Below are positions 1-7,747 of a stretch of 53,697 nt of DNA, one piece after another. The position numbers were made by a program, and so were the translations under genes. The notes below the pieces were generated by a model. It was given only the letters and a program-made list of their open reading frames with translations, had not been told where the DNA came from and did no database searches. How positions within the stretch are numbered: the first letter of the stretch is position 1; each line of letters opens with the position of its first letter. The stretch comes from Candidatus Fermentithermobacillaceae bacterium (lineage in GTDB: Bacteria; Bacillota; Sulfobacillia; Fermentithermobacillales; Fermentithermobacillaceae): assembly GCA_018052455.1 (NCBI GenBank), contig JAGPNE010000010.1, forward strand, positions 1 to 53,697. Direction: 5' to 3'.

Positions 1-104
<104 letters not shown>

Positions 105-111
105 ATATATC

Positions 112-153
112 AAAGAGCGCGGCAATTTAGCAGAGTGCTCGTAAGACAGTAAA
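112..153 (+). repeat. Left terminal inverted repeat of the element
   Basis: Read forward, this contains AAAGAGCGCGG, a variable 11-base middle, AGTGCTCGTAA and then GACAGTAAA. The reverse complement of 4449-4489 has the same two 11-bp blocks in the same order, a 10-base middle, and AACAGTAAA. It begins about 8 bases after the 5S rRNA. Confidence 0.7.
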
Positions 154-210
154 CAATCAAAATTTACGAATTACGGCATCTGTTAGGCAAGATTGGGAAA
201 AATGGACACA

Positions 211-236
211 CGGCATTCAGCTTTGGCTGGATGCCG
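211..236 (+). terminator. Stem-loop, possible terminator
   Basis: CGGCAT (211-216) pairs with ATGCCG (231-236), and the inner TCAGC pairs with GCTGG through one G-T wobble, around a TTTG loop. A weak T-rich stretch follows (TTGTTCATTTT). It could end rRNA transcription or belong to the element end. Confidence 0.45.
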
Positions 237-274
237 TTGTTCATTTTCGGGGATAAAAATACTGTGCCTTTTAG

Positions 275-318
275 GGGGCTAGATGCGAGTTTGTAACGCA
301 TTTAGCCCCCGTTTTTTG
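275..318 (+). terminator. Strong rho-independent terminator
   Basis: A 14-bp stem (275-288 with 298-311, one wobble) built on GGGGGCTA and TAGCCCCC is followed directly by a run of six T (313-318). It would stop rRNA read-through before the element's genes. From here to 684 no convincing gene is visible; short open frames lack ribosome binding sites and recognisable products. Confidence 0.8.
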
Positions 319-684
319 GTGCGGACATGAAATCATATTACCCCACCCAAAATCGGCTGAAAAAGGCCTTGCAAATACTGGACTTTTACCCGTCTAAATG
401 CGTACAACGAGCCTCCGAAAATCGCCATCAGAGCGAGATAAATGAGAATGGTGAAAAAGTTTCATTGTCCGTGAAAAATCAGCACGAAATAGCGAAGCAC
501 GGCAGAGCGAACGCTATTCGCTGATGAGTGTGGTTGTTTGCGGTTTCGTGGAAAAGCACGCAAAGCGGTGAAGTCGATTAGCGGGTGTTTCGATGCAGGG
601 TATGTCGGACACCGCAAAATCGCTCTATTGCCCCGTGTTCATAAAAAAGATACATTTCGGCAGGGATATATTTGGACAAACCTC

Positions 685-713
685 TTGAAACTTGGTACTC
701 ACCGTTGTATAAG
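685..713 (+). promoter_or_regulatory. Sigma-A-type promoter for the element's small gene
   Basis: A -35 TTGAAA (685-690) and -10 TATAAG (708-713) are separated by exactly 17 bp. They lie 37 bp upstream of the start codon at 750, which has a strong Shine-Dalgarno (AAAGGAGGT). Confidence 0.6.
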
Positions 714-749
714 ATGTGTGTACACAATAACAAAAAGGAGGTACGGCAG

Positions 750-995
750 ATGAAAAAGTTATTGTCCTGCGAGTTCAATATGGATAGCGGTTGCGTGGAG
801 TTGAAGTTCAGCGATGGCAGCATGATTACCATTAACTGCACTGCCATTGAAAACGAGATTGCCGACAATATGTATCAGCGGTCAGAGCTTGACTACTTGA
901 TTTGCAATGACCCGCTGGGGTATGCTGACCTCATACTGAACGGCGACCCGGAGGCGTATATAAAAGCTGTCACCGAGTATAAGCCTTTGGATTGA
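750..995 (+). CDS. DUF6061-like small protein
   Basis: An 81-residue protein starting MKKLLSCEFNMDSGCVELKF. From memory it resembles the DUF6061 family, small proteins of unknown function common in mobile regions of Clostridia; the motifs YQRSELDYLI and a C-terminal VTEYKPLD agree. The ATG at 750 is chosen over a longer frame because AAAGGAGGT lies about 8 bases upstream and a promoter lies at 685-713. It is acidic, soluble, and has no signal peptide or membrane segment. It precedes the 375-aa gene by 26 bases, so the two are probably cotranscribed. The function is unknown. Confidence 0.7.
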   Translation: MKKLLSCEFNMDSGCVELKFSDGSMITINCTAIENEIADNMYQRSELDYLICNDPLGYADLILNGDPEAYIKAVTEYKPLD

Positions 996-1021
996 GTTGA
1001 GAAAAAGAGGGAGGTGTCTCT

Positions 1022-2149
1022 GTGAAGAATAGAGAGTTTGACTATTTCTTATTTGATAATTTCGATACTGCGACAGTACATATCTTTGATAACCCTCGTA
1101 ACTATTTGAATAAATCTGCCGACAAAATCTTGTCCGATGTAGTGAACGCCGGAGTTTTCGGATGTAGCTATAACGAAATGTGTGACCAATACACAAGTCA
1201 ACAAATCAACAACCTAATTCATATTGGGTTATTCCGTGTTGAGCGTGATATTCTGTTGTTGGATTCTACGGTCGTTGTGCATGAGGATATTCATAATATT
1301 GAAAGCTACCTAAAGGCTGAAATCTCACATTTGGCTGATAAACTTTGCGAAAAGAAATCTGAATTGTATGCCTGCGTTCGTTCTGTTGAGAATGGGCTTG
1401 ACGAAAAAACTAATCTCTACCACCTGCTGTGTGGAGCTGTATTTGATGGCAGTGTTTTTGATTACTTAAGTAATCATCAAGCACTTGCCACTTCCCGTTT
1501 ACATCCAGCAGGCATTGACTATATCATCACGATATACGAAAAATGCCCGGAGTTAGACAGATTCTCCAATCATTTGCTTTGTTCATACAATCGGTTTTCG
1601 GATGGTAGTCGAACATTACAATCATTCGGAGATGCCAATGGAAATCGAATTGATTTTTACCGTTTTTACTGTCAAAAAATGATGGGAGCAGTATCACCTA
1701 AATTTAAACATATCGAAAAAATGTGGGATGCTGTTGCTCCCTATAATGATAGAGTCCATATCCTAAATGCCCTCCAAGCATTTGACCAAAATGGAATCTG
1801 TGACGAAAAATATATGCGGCTATTTGAAGCATTTGGATATATCGTTGATGGCAAATATGCTGTGCCTGTATTTCGCAAAAATGCAAGCTCCATCGTTGAG
1901 GAACTAACAAAAATTGTAGTTGCCTGTATAGGAATGGATATGGAAAAAATACTAAGCGATTCTCCTATCATGTCTCAGCTTTCTTGTTGTCAGCATGGCG
2001 TATCGAAAAAAGAAGCAGCTAATGAAGTGTATCATATTCTCTTCGGTATGCTAAATGAAGAACTTGTTACAAGGGGCATTGTCCAAAACCCAAATCATAT
2101 AGATGGTGAAGGCAGATACCTAAAGTCCATTGAGCTATACACAAACTAA
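1022..2149 (+). CDS. Unrecognised 375-aa protein, element cargo
   Basis: I do not recognise this protein. It starts at a GTG with GGGAGGTG about 6 bases upstream. It has no signal peptide, no clear membrane helix and no evident nucleotide-binding or catalytic motif. It appears largely helical, with several cysteines and an acidic character. The coding frame is intact with good codon use, although the recombinase in the same element is broken. It lies 12 bases before the flavodoxin-fold reductase gene, so the two are probably cotranscribed and may act together. Base composition is more AT-rich than the housekeeping genes downstream, in line with transfer. Confidence 0.75.
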   Translation: MKNREFDYFLFDNFDTATVHIFDNPRNYLNKSADKILSDVVNAGVFGCSYNEMCDQYTSQQINNLIHIGLFRVERDILLLDSTVVVHEDIHNIESYLKAEISHLADKLCEKKSELYACVRSVENGLDEKTNLYHLLCGAVFDGSVFDYLSNHQALATSRLHPAGIDYIITIYEKCPELDRFSNHLLCSYNRFSDGSRTLQSFGDANGNRIDFYRFYCQKMMGAVSPKFKHIEKMWDAVAPYNDRVHILNALQAFDQNGICDEKYMRLFEAFGYIVDGKYAVPVFRKNASSIVEELTKIVVACIGMDMEKILSDSPIMSQLSCCQHGVSKKEAANEVYHILFGMLNEELVTRGIVQNPNHIDGEGRYLKSIELYTN

Positions 2150-2161
2150 GAGGAAGTTATT

Positions 2162-2710
2162 ATGAGAATCACAATCATTTCTTTCAGCAATAGGGAGAAC
2201 GGAAATTGCCAAAGCATAGCAAAGCTGGCGGCAGAAGCGTATGCCGGAAATGAAGTGAAAGTATTTTTCTTTTCCGACTTTGCTCTCACATCCTGCGGCA
2301 AATGTGACAACCAATGTTTTCACAATCGAACGAGCTGTCCATACATAAGTGACATGACCTACGAAATCTACGATAGCATTGCAAATAGCGATTTGGCTGT
2401 TTTTGTAGTGCCGAATTATTGTGGCTACCCTTGCTCAAATTTCTTTGTGCTCAACGAACGCAGCTTGTGCTATTTTGGTGGGCGTCAAGACCTGCTGGAT
2501 AAATACGAAAATGTTCAAAAGAAATTTATTGCGGTCAGCAATTCCGAAGCTGATAATATGGCAGCTGCTTTTAGCTATCAGACTTATGCCACGCCTGACA
2601 TTTTGTATTTAGCGTCCAAAACCTACGGAAAGAAAAGCCTTGCCGGCGATTTGATGGAGAGCGAAGAAGCAAGAAAAGATGTATTGGATTTTTTGCGGTT
2701 GTATTCTTAA
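2162..2710 (+). CDS. Flavodoxin-fold NAD(P)H-dependent oxidoreductase-like protein
   Basis: A 182-residue protein with a flavodoxin/NADPH-dependent FMN reductase pattern: an N-terminal beta strand (MRITIISFSN) followed by a phosphate-binding loop region (RENGNCQSIAK), then a cysteine-rich insertion (SCGKCDNQCF, then RTSCPY) and the strand LAVFVVPNYCGYP. The CxxCxxxC-type cluster is common in iron-sulfur flavoprotein-like reductases and may bind a metal or cluster. The ATG follows AGAGGAAG. It is likely cytosolic and likely uses FMN. Substrate unknown; its partner is probably the 375-aa protein just upstream. Confidence 0.7.
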   Translation: MRITIISFSNRENGNCQSIAKLAAEAYAGNEVKVFFFSDFALTSCGKCDNQCFHNRTSCPYISDMTYEIYDSIANSDLAVFVVPNYCGYPCSNFFVLNERSLCYFGGRQDLLDKYENVQKKFIAVSNSEADNMAAAFSYQTYATPDILYLASKTYGKKSLAGDLMESEEARKDVLDFLRLYS

Positions 2711-2751
2711 TCATTCGCATATAGCAGTAAAAAAGGTGAGGAGCAATCTTT

Positions 2752-2943
2752 ATGGCATATACACCAAATCGGCTTCGTCCGATCCAAGTGAAATTCTTTG
2801 TGACCGCCGAGGAACTGGAGAGAATCAAGCAGAGAATGGCTGAGTTCGGCACAGAAAACTTAAGTGCCCATCTGCGAAAGCTGGCTCTTGAGGGCACATA
2901 CGAAATGGAAGAAAAGAACGAAAATCCGGTCACGGAAATTTGA
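2752..2943 (+). CDS. MobC-like ribbon-helix-helix protein, probably truncated
   Basis: A 63-residue protein whose RPIQVKFFVTAEELERI and LSAHLRKLALEG segments resemble the N-terminal ribbon-helix-helix part of MobC relaxosome proteins, which help the relaxase at the transfer origin. Full-length relatives continue well beyond this length, so this may be a truncated remnant, or alternatively a small element regulator. The ATG has AGGTGAGGAG in front. In intact elements a relaxase gene would follow; here the sequence passes straight into a recombinase fragment, which supports a deletion. Confidence 0.6.
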   Translation: MAYTPNRLRPIQVKFFVTAEELERIKQRMAEFGTENLSAHLRKLALEGTYEMEEKNENPVTEI

Positions 2944-3065
2944 AAAATTTTCGCAATCAAGTTCCGCAGGAGCGCAGCCGATTTTGCAAAAAATCGTTCA
3001 GGGGCTTGGGGTGTTTCCCCAACAAGTTTGCACGGGTGTATGGCCACGAGCATTGCTTGCCAGGT

Positions 3066-4416
3066 ATGTTCATCAACTTCACCTTTGCCGACCATGGTGT
3101 CCGCTTCATTGCCATCAATGACAACTACGACACCATTGACCCGAACAGCATCGACAACGATTTTGCAGGTATAAAGAACTGGTTCAACGAGTTTTATGCG
3201 CGCGACACCAGCCGCAAAATCCGTGCTGTGCAAAAGGCAAAGGGTGAGCGTGGAGACCGTCTTACGGTCAATGTTCCCTATGGGTACAGGAAGAATCCCG
3301 ACAATCCAAAAGAATGGATCATTGATGAGGAAGCGGCACAGGTGGTTAAGAAAATTTCCGACCTCTGTATGCAAGGGCGAGGACCGAGCCAAATCGCCGC
3401 ACAGCTTGAAAGCGAGCAAGATCCTCAACCCCACCGCTTACAAACAGCGAGAGGGGCAGAACACACCGAATCCGACCCCTGAGAACGAGTATCGCTGGCA
3501 TGAAAGCTCCATCGTCAACATCCTGGAGCGACAGGAGTATATCGGTGCAACTGTGAATTTCAAGACCTATTCAAATTCTATTTGGGACAAGAAGCATAGG
3601 GCAAACCCCGTAGAGAATCAGAAGATTTTCTATGGTACACACCCCGCCATCATCACCCAAGAGGTCTATGACAAGATGCAGCAAATCCGTCAGCAGCGGC
3701 ATCGCAGAACGGCAACAGGCAAGAGCAGTATCTTCTCTGGCTTGGTCTATTGTGCCGATTGCAGGCAGAAGCTGTACTACTCCACCACCAGCACCTTTGA
3801 AAAGCGGCAGGACTTCTTTATCTGCTCCACCCACCGCTTGAACAAGGACAAGTGCAGCGGGCATTATGTCCGTGCTGTCACATTGGAGAGTATGGTCTGG
3901 AAGCACATGGAGGCTGTTATCTCGTTCGTGTCCCATCACGAAGAATATTTCCGCCGTGAGATGGGGCAAATGCTCCAATTACAGAGCGAGGAAGCGATAC
4001 GGGTGCATAAGAAGCGGCTGGCACAAGCAGAAAAGAGAATTGGGGAGTTAGACCGCCTATTCCTCAAAATTTATGAGGACAATGCCAACTCCAAACTGAG
4101 TGACGAGCGTTTCGCAATGATGAGTGCGACCTACGAAAGCGAGCAGACCGAACTCAAAGCGGAAGTCAAAAAGCTGCAAGAGGAAATTCAAGTACAGGAA
4201 CAGCAGATACAGAATCTCGAAGTGTTCATCCAACGGGTCAAGAAATACACCACCTTCAAGGAACTCACGCCCTACGCCCTCAGAGAGATTGTAAAGGGCA
4301 TCTATGTGGAGGCACCGGACAAATCCAGCGGCAAGCGGAAACAGAAGGCACACATTGAGTATGACCTTGTAGGCTATATCCCTGTGGATGAGCTGATGAA
4401 AGCAGAACAGGCATGA
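3066..4416 (+). pseudogene. Large serine recombinase, N-terminally deleted and frameshifted
   Basis: The similarity begins at HGVRFIAIND, the last part of the catalytic resolvase domain. The true N-terminus with the nucleophilic serine is missing. The recombinase domain follows (SRKIRAVQKAKG, VPYGYRKNP, IDEEAAQVVKKI). The frame breaks near 3417: an extra C in GAGCAAG moves the reading from E-S-E to K-I-L-N-P-T-A-Y-K, after which translation runs unbroken to 4416. The second part holds the zinc-ribbon region (CADCRQKLYY), a coiled coil around 3990-4260, and a basic C-terminus. Such enzymes integrate and excise conjugative elements. Without the catalytic serine and with the shift it should be inactive. 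Confidence 0.88.
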
Positions 4417-4434
4417 CCGAAATCATGCCTGTTC
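4405..4434 (+). terminator. Hairpin terminator after the recombinase remnant
   Basis: A perfect 12-bp stem (GAACAGGCATGA with TCATGCCTGTTC) around a six-base loop overlaps the recombinase stop codon. The downstream sequence is A/T-rich but lacks a strong T run. Confidence 0.6.
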
Positions 4435-4448
4435 CACCAAAATTCAAT

Positions 4449-4489
4449 TTTACTGTTTTACGAGCACTGCCCTTTAGCCCGCGCTCTTT
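4449..4489 (-). repeat. Right terminal inverted repeat of the element
   Basis: The reverse complement gives AAAGAGCGCGG, then ten variable bases, then AGTGCTCGTAA and AACAGTAAA, matching the left end at 112-153. It lies just downstream of the recombinase remnant, where large serine recombinase genes usually sit relative to an element end. Confidence 0.7.
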
Positions 4490-4535
4490 TCTTTATGCAA
4501 ACACATATCATCCGCACATGCCATAGATGTTCACC

Positions 4536-4565
4536 TGTGGATGATGTTGATAACACTGGGGATAA
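4536..4565 (-). promoter_or_regulatory. Three DnaA-box-like 9-mers
   Basis: On the minus strand three adjacent 9-mers, TTATCCCCA (4557-4565), TTATCAACA (4545-4553) and TCATCCACA (4536-4544), each differ by one base from the DnaA consensus TTATCCACA and share one orientation. They lie just outside the right end of the element and 170 bp before tmk. They may titrate DnaA or regulate tmk. No dnaA or dnaN gene is nearby to suggest a replication origin. Confidence 0.45.
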
Positions 4566-4737
4566 CTGTAAAGAGATATTTGGCTGTCCTTCCGTCAGCC
4601 CCGCAAATGAAAACAAAAGGCTATGCTGACCTCAGGTTGTCCGGCCTGTCCTCAGTGAAGCAAAAAGTGCCGTCCCTTCTGCTTCGCATGCATATGGGGT
4701 ATTATTGTGTTGACCGATGGAGGGAGGCGAGGGCGAC

Positions 4738-5394
4738 GTGTCTAAGGGTGGAGTCTTCATAACGTTTGAGGGTTGCGATTGTTCCGGTAAGTCTACCCAG
4801 ATTGTACATCTGGTTAGGAAACTTGAGGGTATGGGCCAGGATCTCGTGGTTACCAGGGAGCCGGGCGGCACTCCTTTTGGGGAAAAGATAAGGGATTTGC
4901 TGCTTAACCTGGAGAGTCCCGATAGAGATATTCTCTCGGAGGTGTTTTTGTACGCAGCTGCAAGGGCGGAAATTGTTGCCAAGGTGATACGTCCTGCGTT
5001 GGAGCAAGGACGGATTGTGATAAGCGAGAGGTATGCTGATTCTACGTGGGTTTATCAGGGTTACGCGGGAGGAGTTTCCTTGTCGGTCATCGAAAATATA
5101 AACACCATAGCGACCGGCGGCCTGGAGCCTGATTTGACTCTGATTTTTGACATAAACGGTCCTTTGGTTCTCAAAGAGAGGTTTGAGGGTAAGACCAAGG
5201 ACAAGATAGAATCTAGAAGCGAGGAGTATCATCAGAAAGTAAGGGAAGGTTATCGGGTCTTAGCAGAGCGATTTCCGCACAGAACAGTCATAATTGATGC
5301 AGACGCAGATATCTGCGAAGTACAGAACCGCGTGTGGAAAGAGGTAAGTGATGTATTGGCCAGAAAGGGTTACGATTTGAATAGAGTGATATAA
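4738..5394 (+). CDS. tmk: Thymidylate kinase
   Basis: Phosphorylates dTMP to dTDP with ATP, an essential step of dTTP synthesis in the cytosol. The P-loop GCDCSGKST is at residues 12-20, the DRY-type motif is seen as ISERYADSTW near residue 95, and the lid region SRSEEYHQKV follows. Length of 218 residues is normal. I chose the GTG at 4738 because GGAGGGAGG lies 10 bases upstream; an in-frame ATG at 4717 would place the Shine-Dalgarno inside the gene. It starts the conserved block and is followed after 21 bases by darA. It is the first gene to the right of the mobile element. Confidence 0.95.
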   Translation: MSKGGVFITFEGCDCSGKSTQIVHLVRKLEGMGQDLVVTREPGGTPFGEKIRDLLLNLESPDRDILSEVFLYAAARAEIVAKVIRPALEQGRIVISERYADSTWVYQGYAGGVSLSVIENINTIATGGLEPDLTLIFDINGPLVLKERFEGKTKDKIESRSEEYHQKVREGYRVLAERFPHRTVIIDADADICEVQNRVWKEVSDVLARKGYDLNRVI

Positions 5395-5415
5395 GAGGGA
5401 TGGGAGGTAACGTCT

Positions 5416-5742
5416 ATGAAACTCTTGATTGCGGTTGTTCAAGACAAAGATGTCCCAAGACTAATGGATGGTCTGGTCAGGTCCGGCTACAGTGCAACAA
5501 AACTTGCGTCTACAGGTGGTTTTTTGCGCGAGGGCAACTCCACGATCCTAATTGGGGTTGAAGACGAAAAGACCGACGATGTTTTGGAAATTGTGAAGAA
5601 GGCGTGTTGTGCTAGGGAGCAATTAGTTACACCTATTACTCCCATGGGTCCTGGGGAAACTTACGTTCCGTACCCTGTTCAAGTTGTGGTAGGGGGAGCT
5701 ACAATCTTCATCTTACCTGTTGAGAGATTTGTAAAGGTCTAA
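5416..5742 (+). CDS. darA: Cyclic-di-AMP receptor DarA/PstA (DUF970, YaaQ)
   Basis: A 108-residue PII-like trimeric protein that binds c-di-AMP in Bacillota; the downstream effect is still poorly known. The family pattern is clear: MKLLIAVVQDKD at the start, SGYSATKLASTGGFLREGN, the DVLEIVKKAC helix and the C-terminal VGGATIFILPVERF strand. The ATG has GGGAGGTAA upstream. It sits between tmk and holB as in B. subtilis, where yaaR lies in between; yaaR is absent here. Confidence 0.93.
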   Translation: MKLLIAVVQDKDVPRLMDGLVRSGYSATKLASTGGFLREGNSTILIGVEDEKTDDVLEIVKKACCAREQLVTPITPMGPGETYVPYPVQVVVGGATIFILPVERFVKV

Positions 5743-5862
5743 GGGAAGACCATACAGTGTGCGGATAGTATACATGTAAGCAACGTGTGGACTACAATAT
5801 GCACGGTGCAGCGATAAAGTGATCCATTAACAATAAATATTCCGGGGTGGCTTGGATAATTT

Positions 5863-6876
5863 GTGAATAGCTTACTGCATGGGCAAGAGATCGCAGTTAA
5901 GATACTGAGTTCGATAATCATATCGAAAAGAGTGGCACATGCATATCTTTTCAAGGGGCCTAAGGGTTGTGGCATGGAAGAGTCTGCGCGAGAGTTTTCA
6001 AAGGCTCTTTTGTGCATAGGAAATGATGGTGAGAATATTACAGGTTCGGGCCTAGTTGAAACAGCAGATGTTTTTGCACTCTCTTGTGGGGTATGTGAAT
6101 CTTGCCAGGCTTTTTCTAACAATAACCACCCTGATTTGTTCTATTTTGAAAAAGAAGGAACCAGCATAAAGATAAAGACTTCTCATGAGATGTTGAAAGA
6201 GTCTTTGACCAGACCGTATTTATCTAAGCGAAAAGTTTTTGTCATAAATGAAGCGGAGAATATGACTTTAGAGGCTGCAAATGCTCTACTAAAACTGCTG
6301 GAAGAACCTCCTTCGTATGTAACTTTCATATTGACTACGTCCAGCGAACTCATGATCCCGAGCACTATAGTGTCAAGGTGTCAGGTAATTCCGTTTCGTC
6401 CTCTGCCTGCAAGTGTCATTGCAGATATCTTAGAACGAGAGCACGGTGTCCCAAGGAAAGATAGTCAGGAAATTGCTATGTTCTCGTCTGGAAGTATAGA
6501 AAGAGCACTGTGGTTTCTGTCCGATGACGGGAAGGATGTTCTGTCTGGTTCTGGCATTCTCACCGAGATACGTTTGAACTCGCCTGTGGAACTAGGCCTA
6601 AAGTACTCTAAAGGCAGTCCGGACGAGAAGACGAAAGTTCTGTCAGCTCTGGAGGTATATTTTGAAAGGAACTTACTGCGGGCCGTGCAAAACAATCCCG
6701 AGTCTGAAGACGGGTTGGCGGCCGGCGAAAACGGAAAAGATGCGGTGGTTCGCAGTATCCGAGGACTAAATGCGGTAATGCGCGCTAGGCAACGACTTGC
6801 CTCAAACACAAACAATTTCTTAGCGTTTTCCGTGCTGTTTTTGAATCTCAAGGGTCTTTTAACCGGTAGGGCTTAG
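5863..6876 (+). CDS. holB: DNA polymerase III delta' subunit
   Basis: A clamp-loader subunit that works with DnaX and delta to place the beta sliding clamp. The AAA+ fold is visible: HAYLFKGPKGCG near residue 30 with a degenerate Walker A (Met in place of Lys, as expected for a delta' that does not hydrolyse ATP), a zinc-module remnant with SCGVCESC, a sensor region NEAENMTLEAANALLKLLEEPP, and the SRCQVIPF motif that supplies the arginine finger. Length 337 residues is typical. It starts at GTG 5863 with GGGGTGG upstream. A 120-base gap separates it from darA, so it may have its own promoter. Confidence 0.93.
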   Translation: MNSLLHGQEIAVKILSSIIISKRVAHAYLFKGPKGCGMEESAREFSKALLCIGNDGENITGSGLVETADVFALSCGVCESCQAFSNNNHPDLFYFEKEGTSIKIKTSHEMLKESLTRPYLSKRKVFVINEAENMTLEAANALLKLLEEPPSYVTFILTTSSELMIPSTIVSRCQVIPFRPLPASVIADILEREHGVPRKDSQEIAMFSSGSIERALWFLSDDGKDVLSGSGILTEIRLNSPVELGLKYSKGSPDEKTKVLSALEVYFERNLLRAVQNNPESEDGLAAGENGKDAVVRSIRGLNAVMRARQRLASNTNNFLAFSVLFLNLKGLLTGRA

Positions 6877-6940
6877 CAGTTCACTATACATTTATGAGTT
6901 ATCTCTGACAAATTCAAGCCTATAAGAAAGGGAAATGAAT

Positions 6941-7747
6941 ATGCCACTAGTTGTAGGAGTAAGATTCAAAGAAAAAGGCAAAGCATACTATTTTGGGTGT
7001 GACGATCTTAGCCCGAAGGTTGGGGACAAGGTAGTTGTTGAAACCGTAAAAGGTATGGAGATGGGCACAGTCTGCACAGAGCCAAGAGAGGTCTCCGAGG
7101 ACAAACTGGTCTTGCCTCTGAAAAAGGTTGTGCGGTCAGCAACCAAGGAAGACTTTATCACACAAAGGCACAACCAGGATAAGGCTCGGCAAGCACTTGA
7201 GATAGCTGACAAGAAAATACGCGAACATGGACTAGATATGCGACTAGTAGATGCGGAGTATGCATTTGACGGTTCTAGAGTAACCATATATTTCACTGCC
7301 GACGCGAGAGTCGATTTTCGCGAACTGGTCAAAGATTTGGCATCGGCGCTGAAGACCAGAGTTGAACTTAGACAGATCGGAGTAAGAGACGAGGCTAGGC
7401 TTGTCGGCGGTTTCGGCCCATGCGGTAGAGAACTCTGCTGCAGTAGTTTTCTATACGAGTTTCAGCCTGTTTCCATAAGGATGGCCAAAGAGCAGAACCT
7501 TTCTCTTAATCCGACGAAGATATCGGGAATATGCGGACGGCTCCTGTGTTGCCTTAGGTTTGAAGCAGAGGTGACTGAGGTCGCAAAGCGTCCTGAAGCT
7601 ACTGTCGACCTAGGCAGCCTTGTCATTACCCCGGAGGGAGAGGGCAAAGTGATTTCCTATGACAGACAGAAAGGGATAATCACAGTAGAACTGGATGACG
7701 GAACTGTAGATGAGTTTCCAGAGGAAGAGGTTGACGAGAAAAAATGA
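6941..7747 (+). CDS. ricT: PSP1-domain protein RicT (YaaT)
   Basis: A component of the Y-complex (RicA-RicF-RicT) that in B. subtilis helps RNase Y process mRNAs and carries 4Fe-4S clusters. The PSP1 domain and its cysteines are clear: C161 and C166-C167 (PCGRELCC) and C198 and C203-C204 (ICGRLLCC). The ATG at 6941 is preferred over one six bases earlier because the Shine-Dalgarno AAAGGGA is then 7 bases away and the protein begins like other YaaT proteins (VVGVRF). The stop overlaps the rsmI start, so the two are translationally coupled. Confidence 0.92.
   Translation: MPLVVGVRFKEKGKAYYFGCDDLSPKVGDKVVVETVKGMEMGTVCTEPREVSEDKLVLPLKKVVRSATKEDFITQRHNQDKARQALEIADKKIREHGLDMRLVDAEYAFDGSRVTIYFTADARVDFRELVKDLASALKTRVELRQIGVRDEARLVGGFGPCGRELCCSSFLYEFQPVSIRMAKEQNLSLNPTKISGICGRLLCCLRFEAEVTEVAKRPEATVDLGSLVITPEGEGKVISYDRQKGIITVELDDGTVDEFPEEEVDEKK

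Larger units (their letters stand above)
112..4489. mobile_element. Decayed integrative/mobilizable element remnant
   Basis: A roughly 4.4-kb segment lies between 5S rRNA and tmk, bounded by imperfect inverted repeats of about 41 bp at 112-153 and 4449-4489. The cargo is typical of mobile elements of gut Clostridia: a DUF6061-like small protein, a MobC-like ribbon-helix-helix protein and the C-terminal two thirds of a large serine recombinase. The relaxase expected after mobC and the recombinase catalytic domain are absent, so I infer an internal deletion around 2940-3070. No convincing target-site duplication is visible outside the repeats. The limits are those of the repeats and are inferred. 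A chimeric assembly join at the rRNA operon is possible but would not by itself explain matching ends. Confidence 0.65.

Noticed and set aside
327-753. Short open frames between the strong terminator and the DUF6061-like gene
   Set aside because: They have no ribosome binding sites, atypical composition, and cross the promoter of the next gene.
2571-3434. A 287-residue open frame on the minus strand
   Set aside because: It is the shadow of the reductase, mobC-like and recombinase sequences and resembles no protein family.
112-4489. Reading the two repeats as attL and attR of a site-specific integration
   Set aside because: They are inverted, not direct, so recombination between them would invert the segment, not excise it.
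4536-4565. DnaA-box triplet as the chromosomal replication origin
   Set aside because: No dnaA, dnaN or A/T-rich unwinding region is present, and rRNA and tmk flank it; a secondary binding site is more likely.
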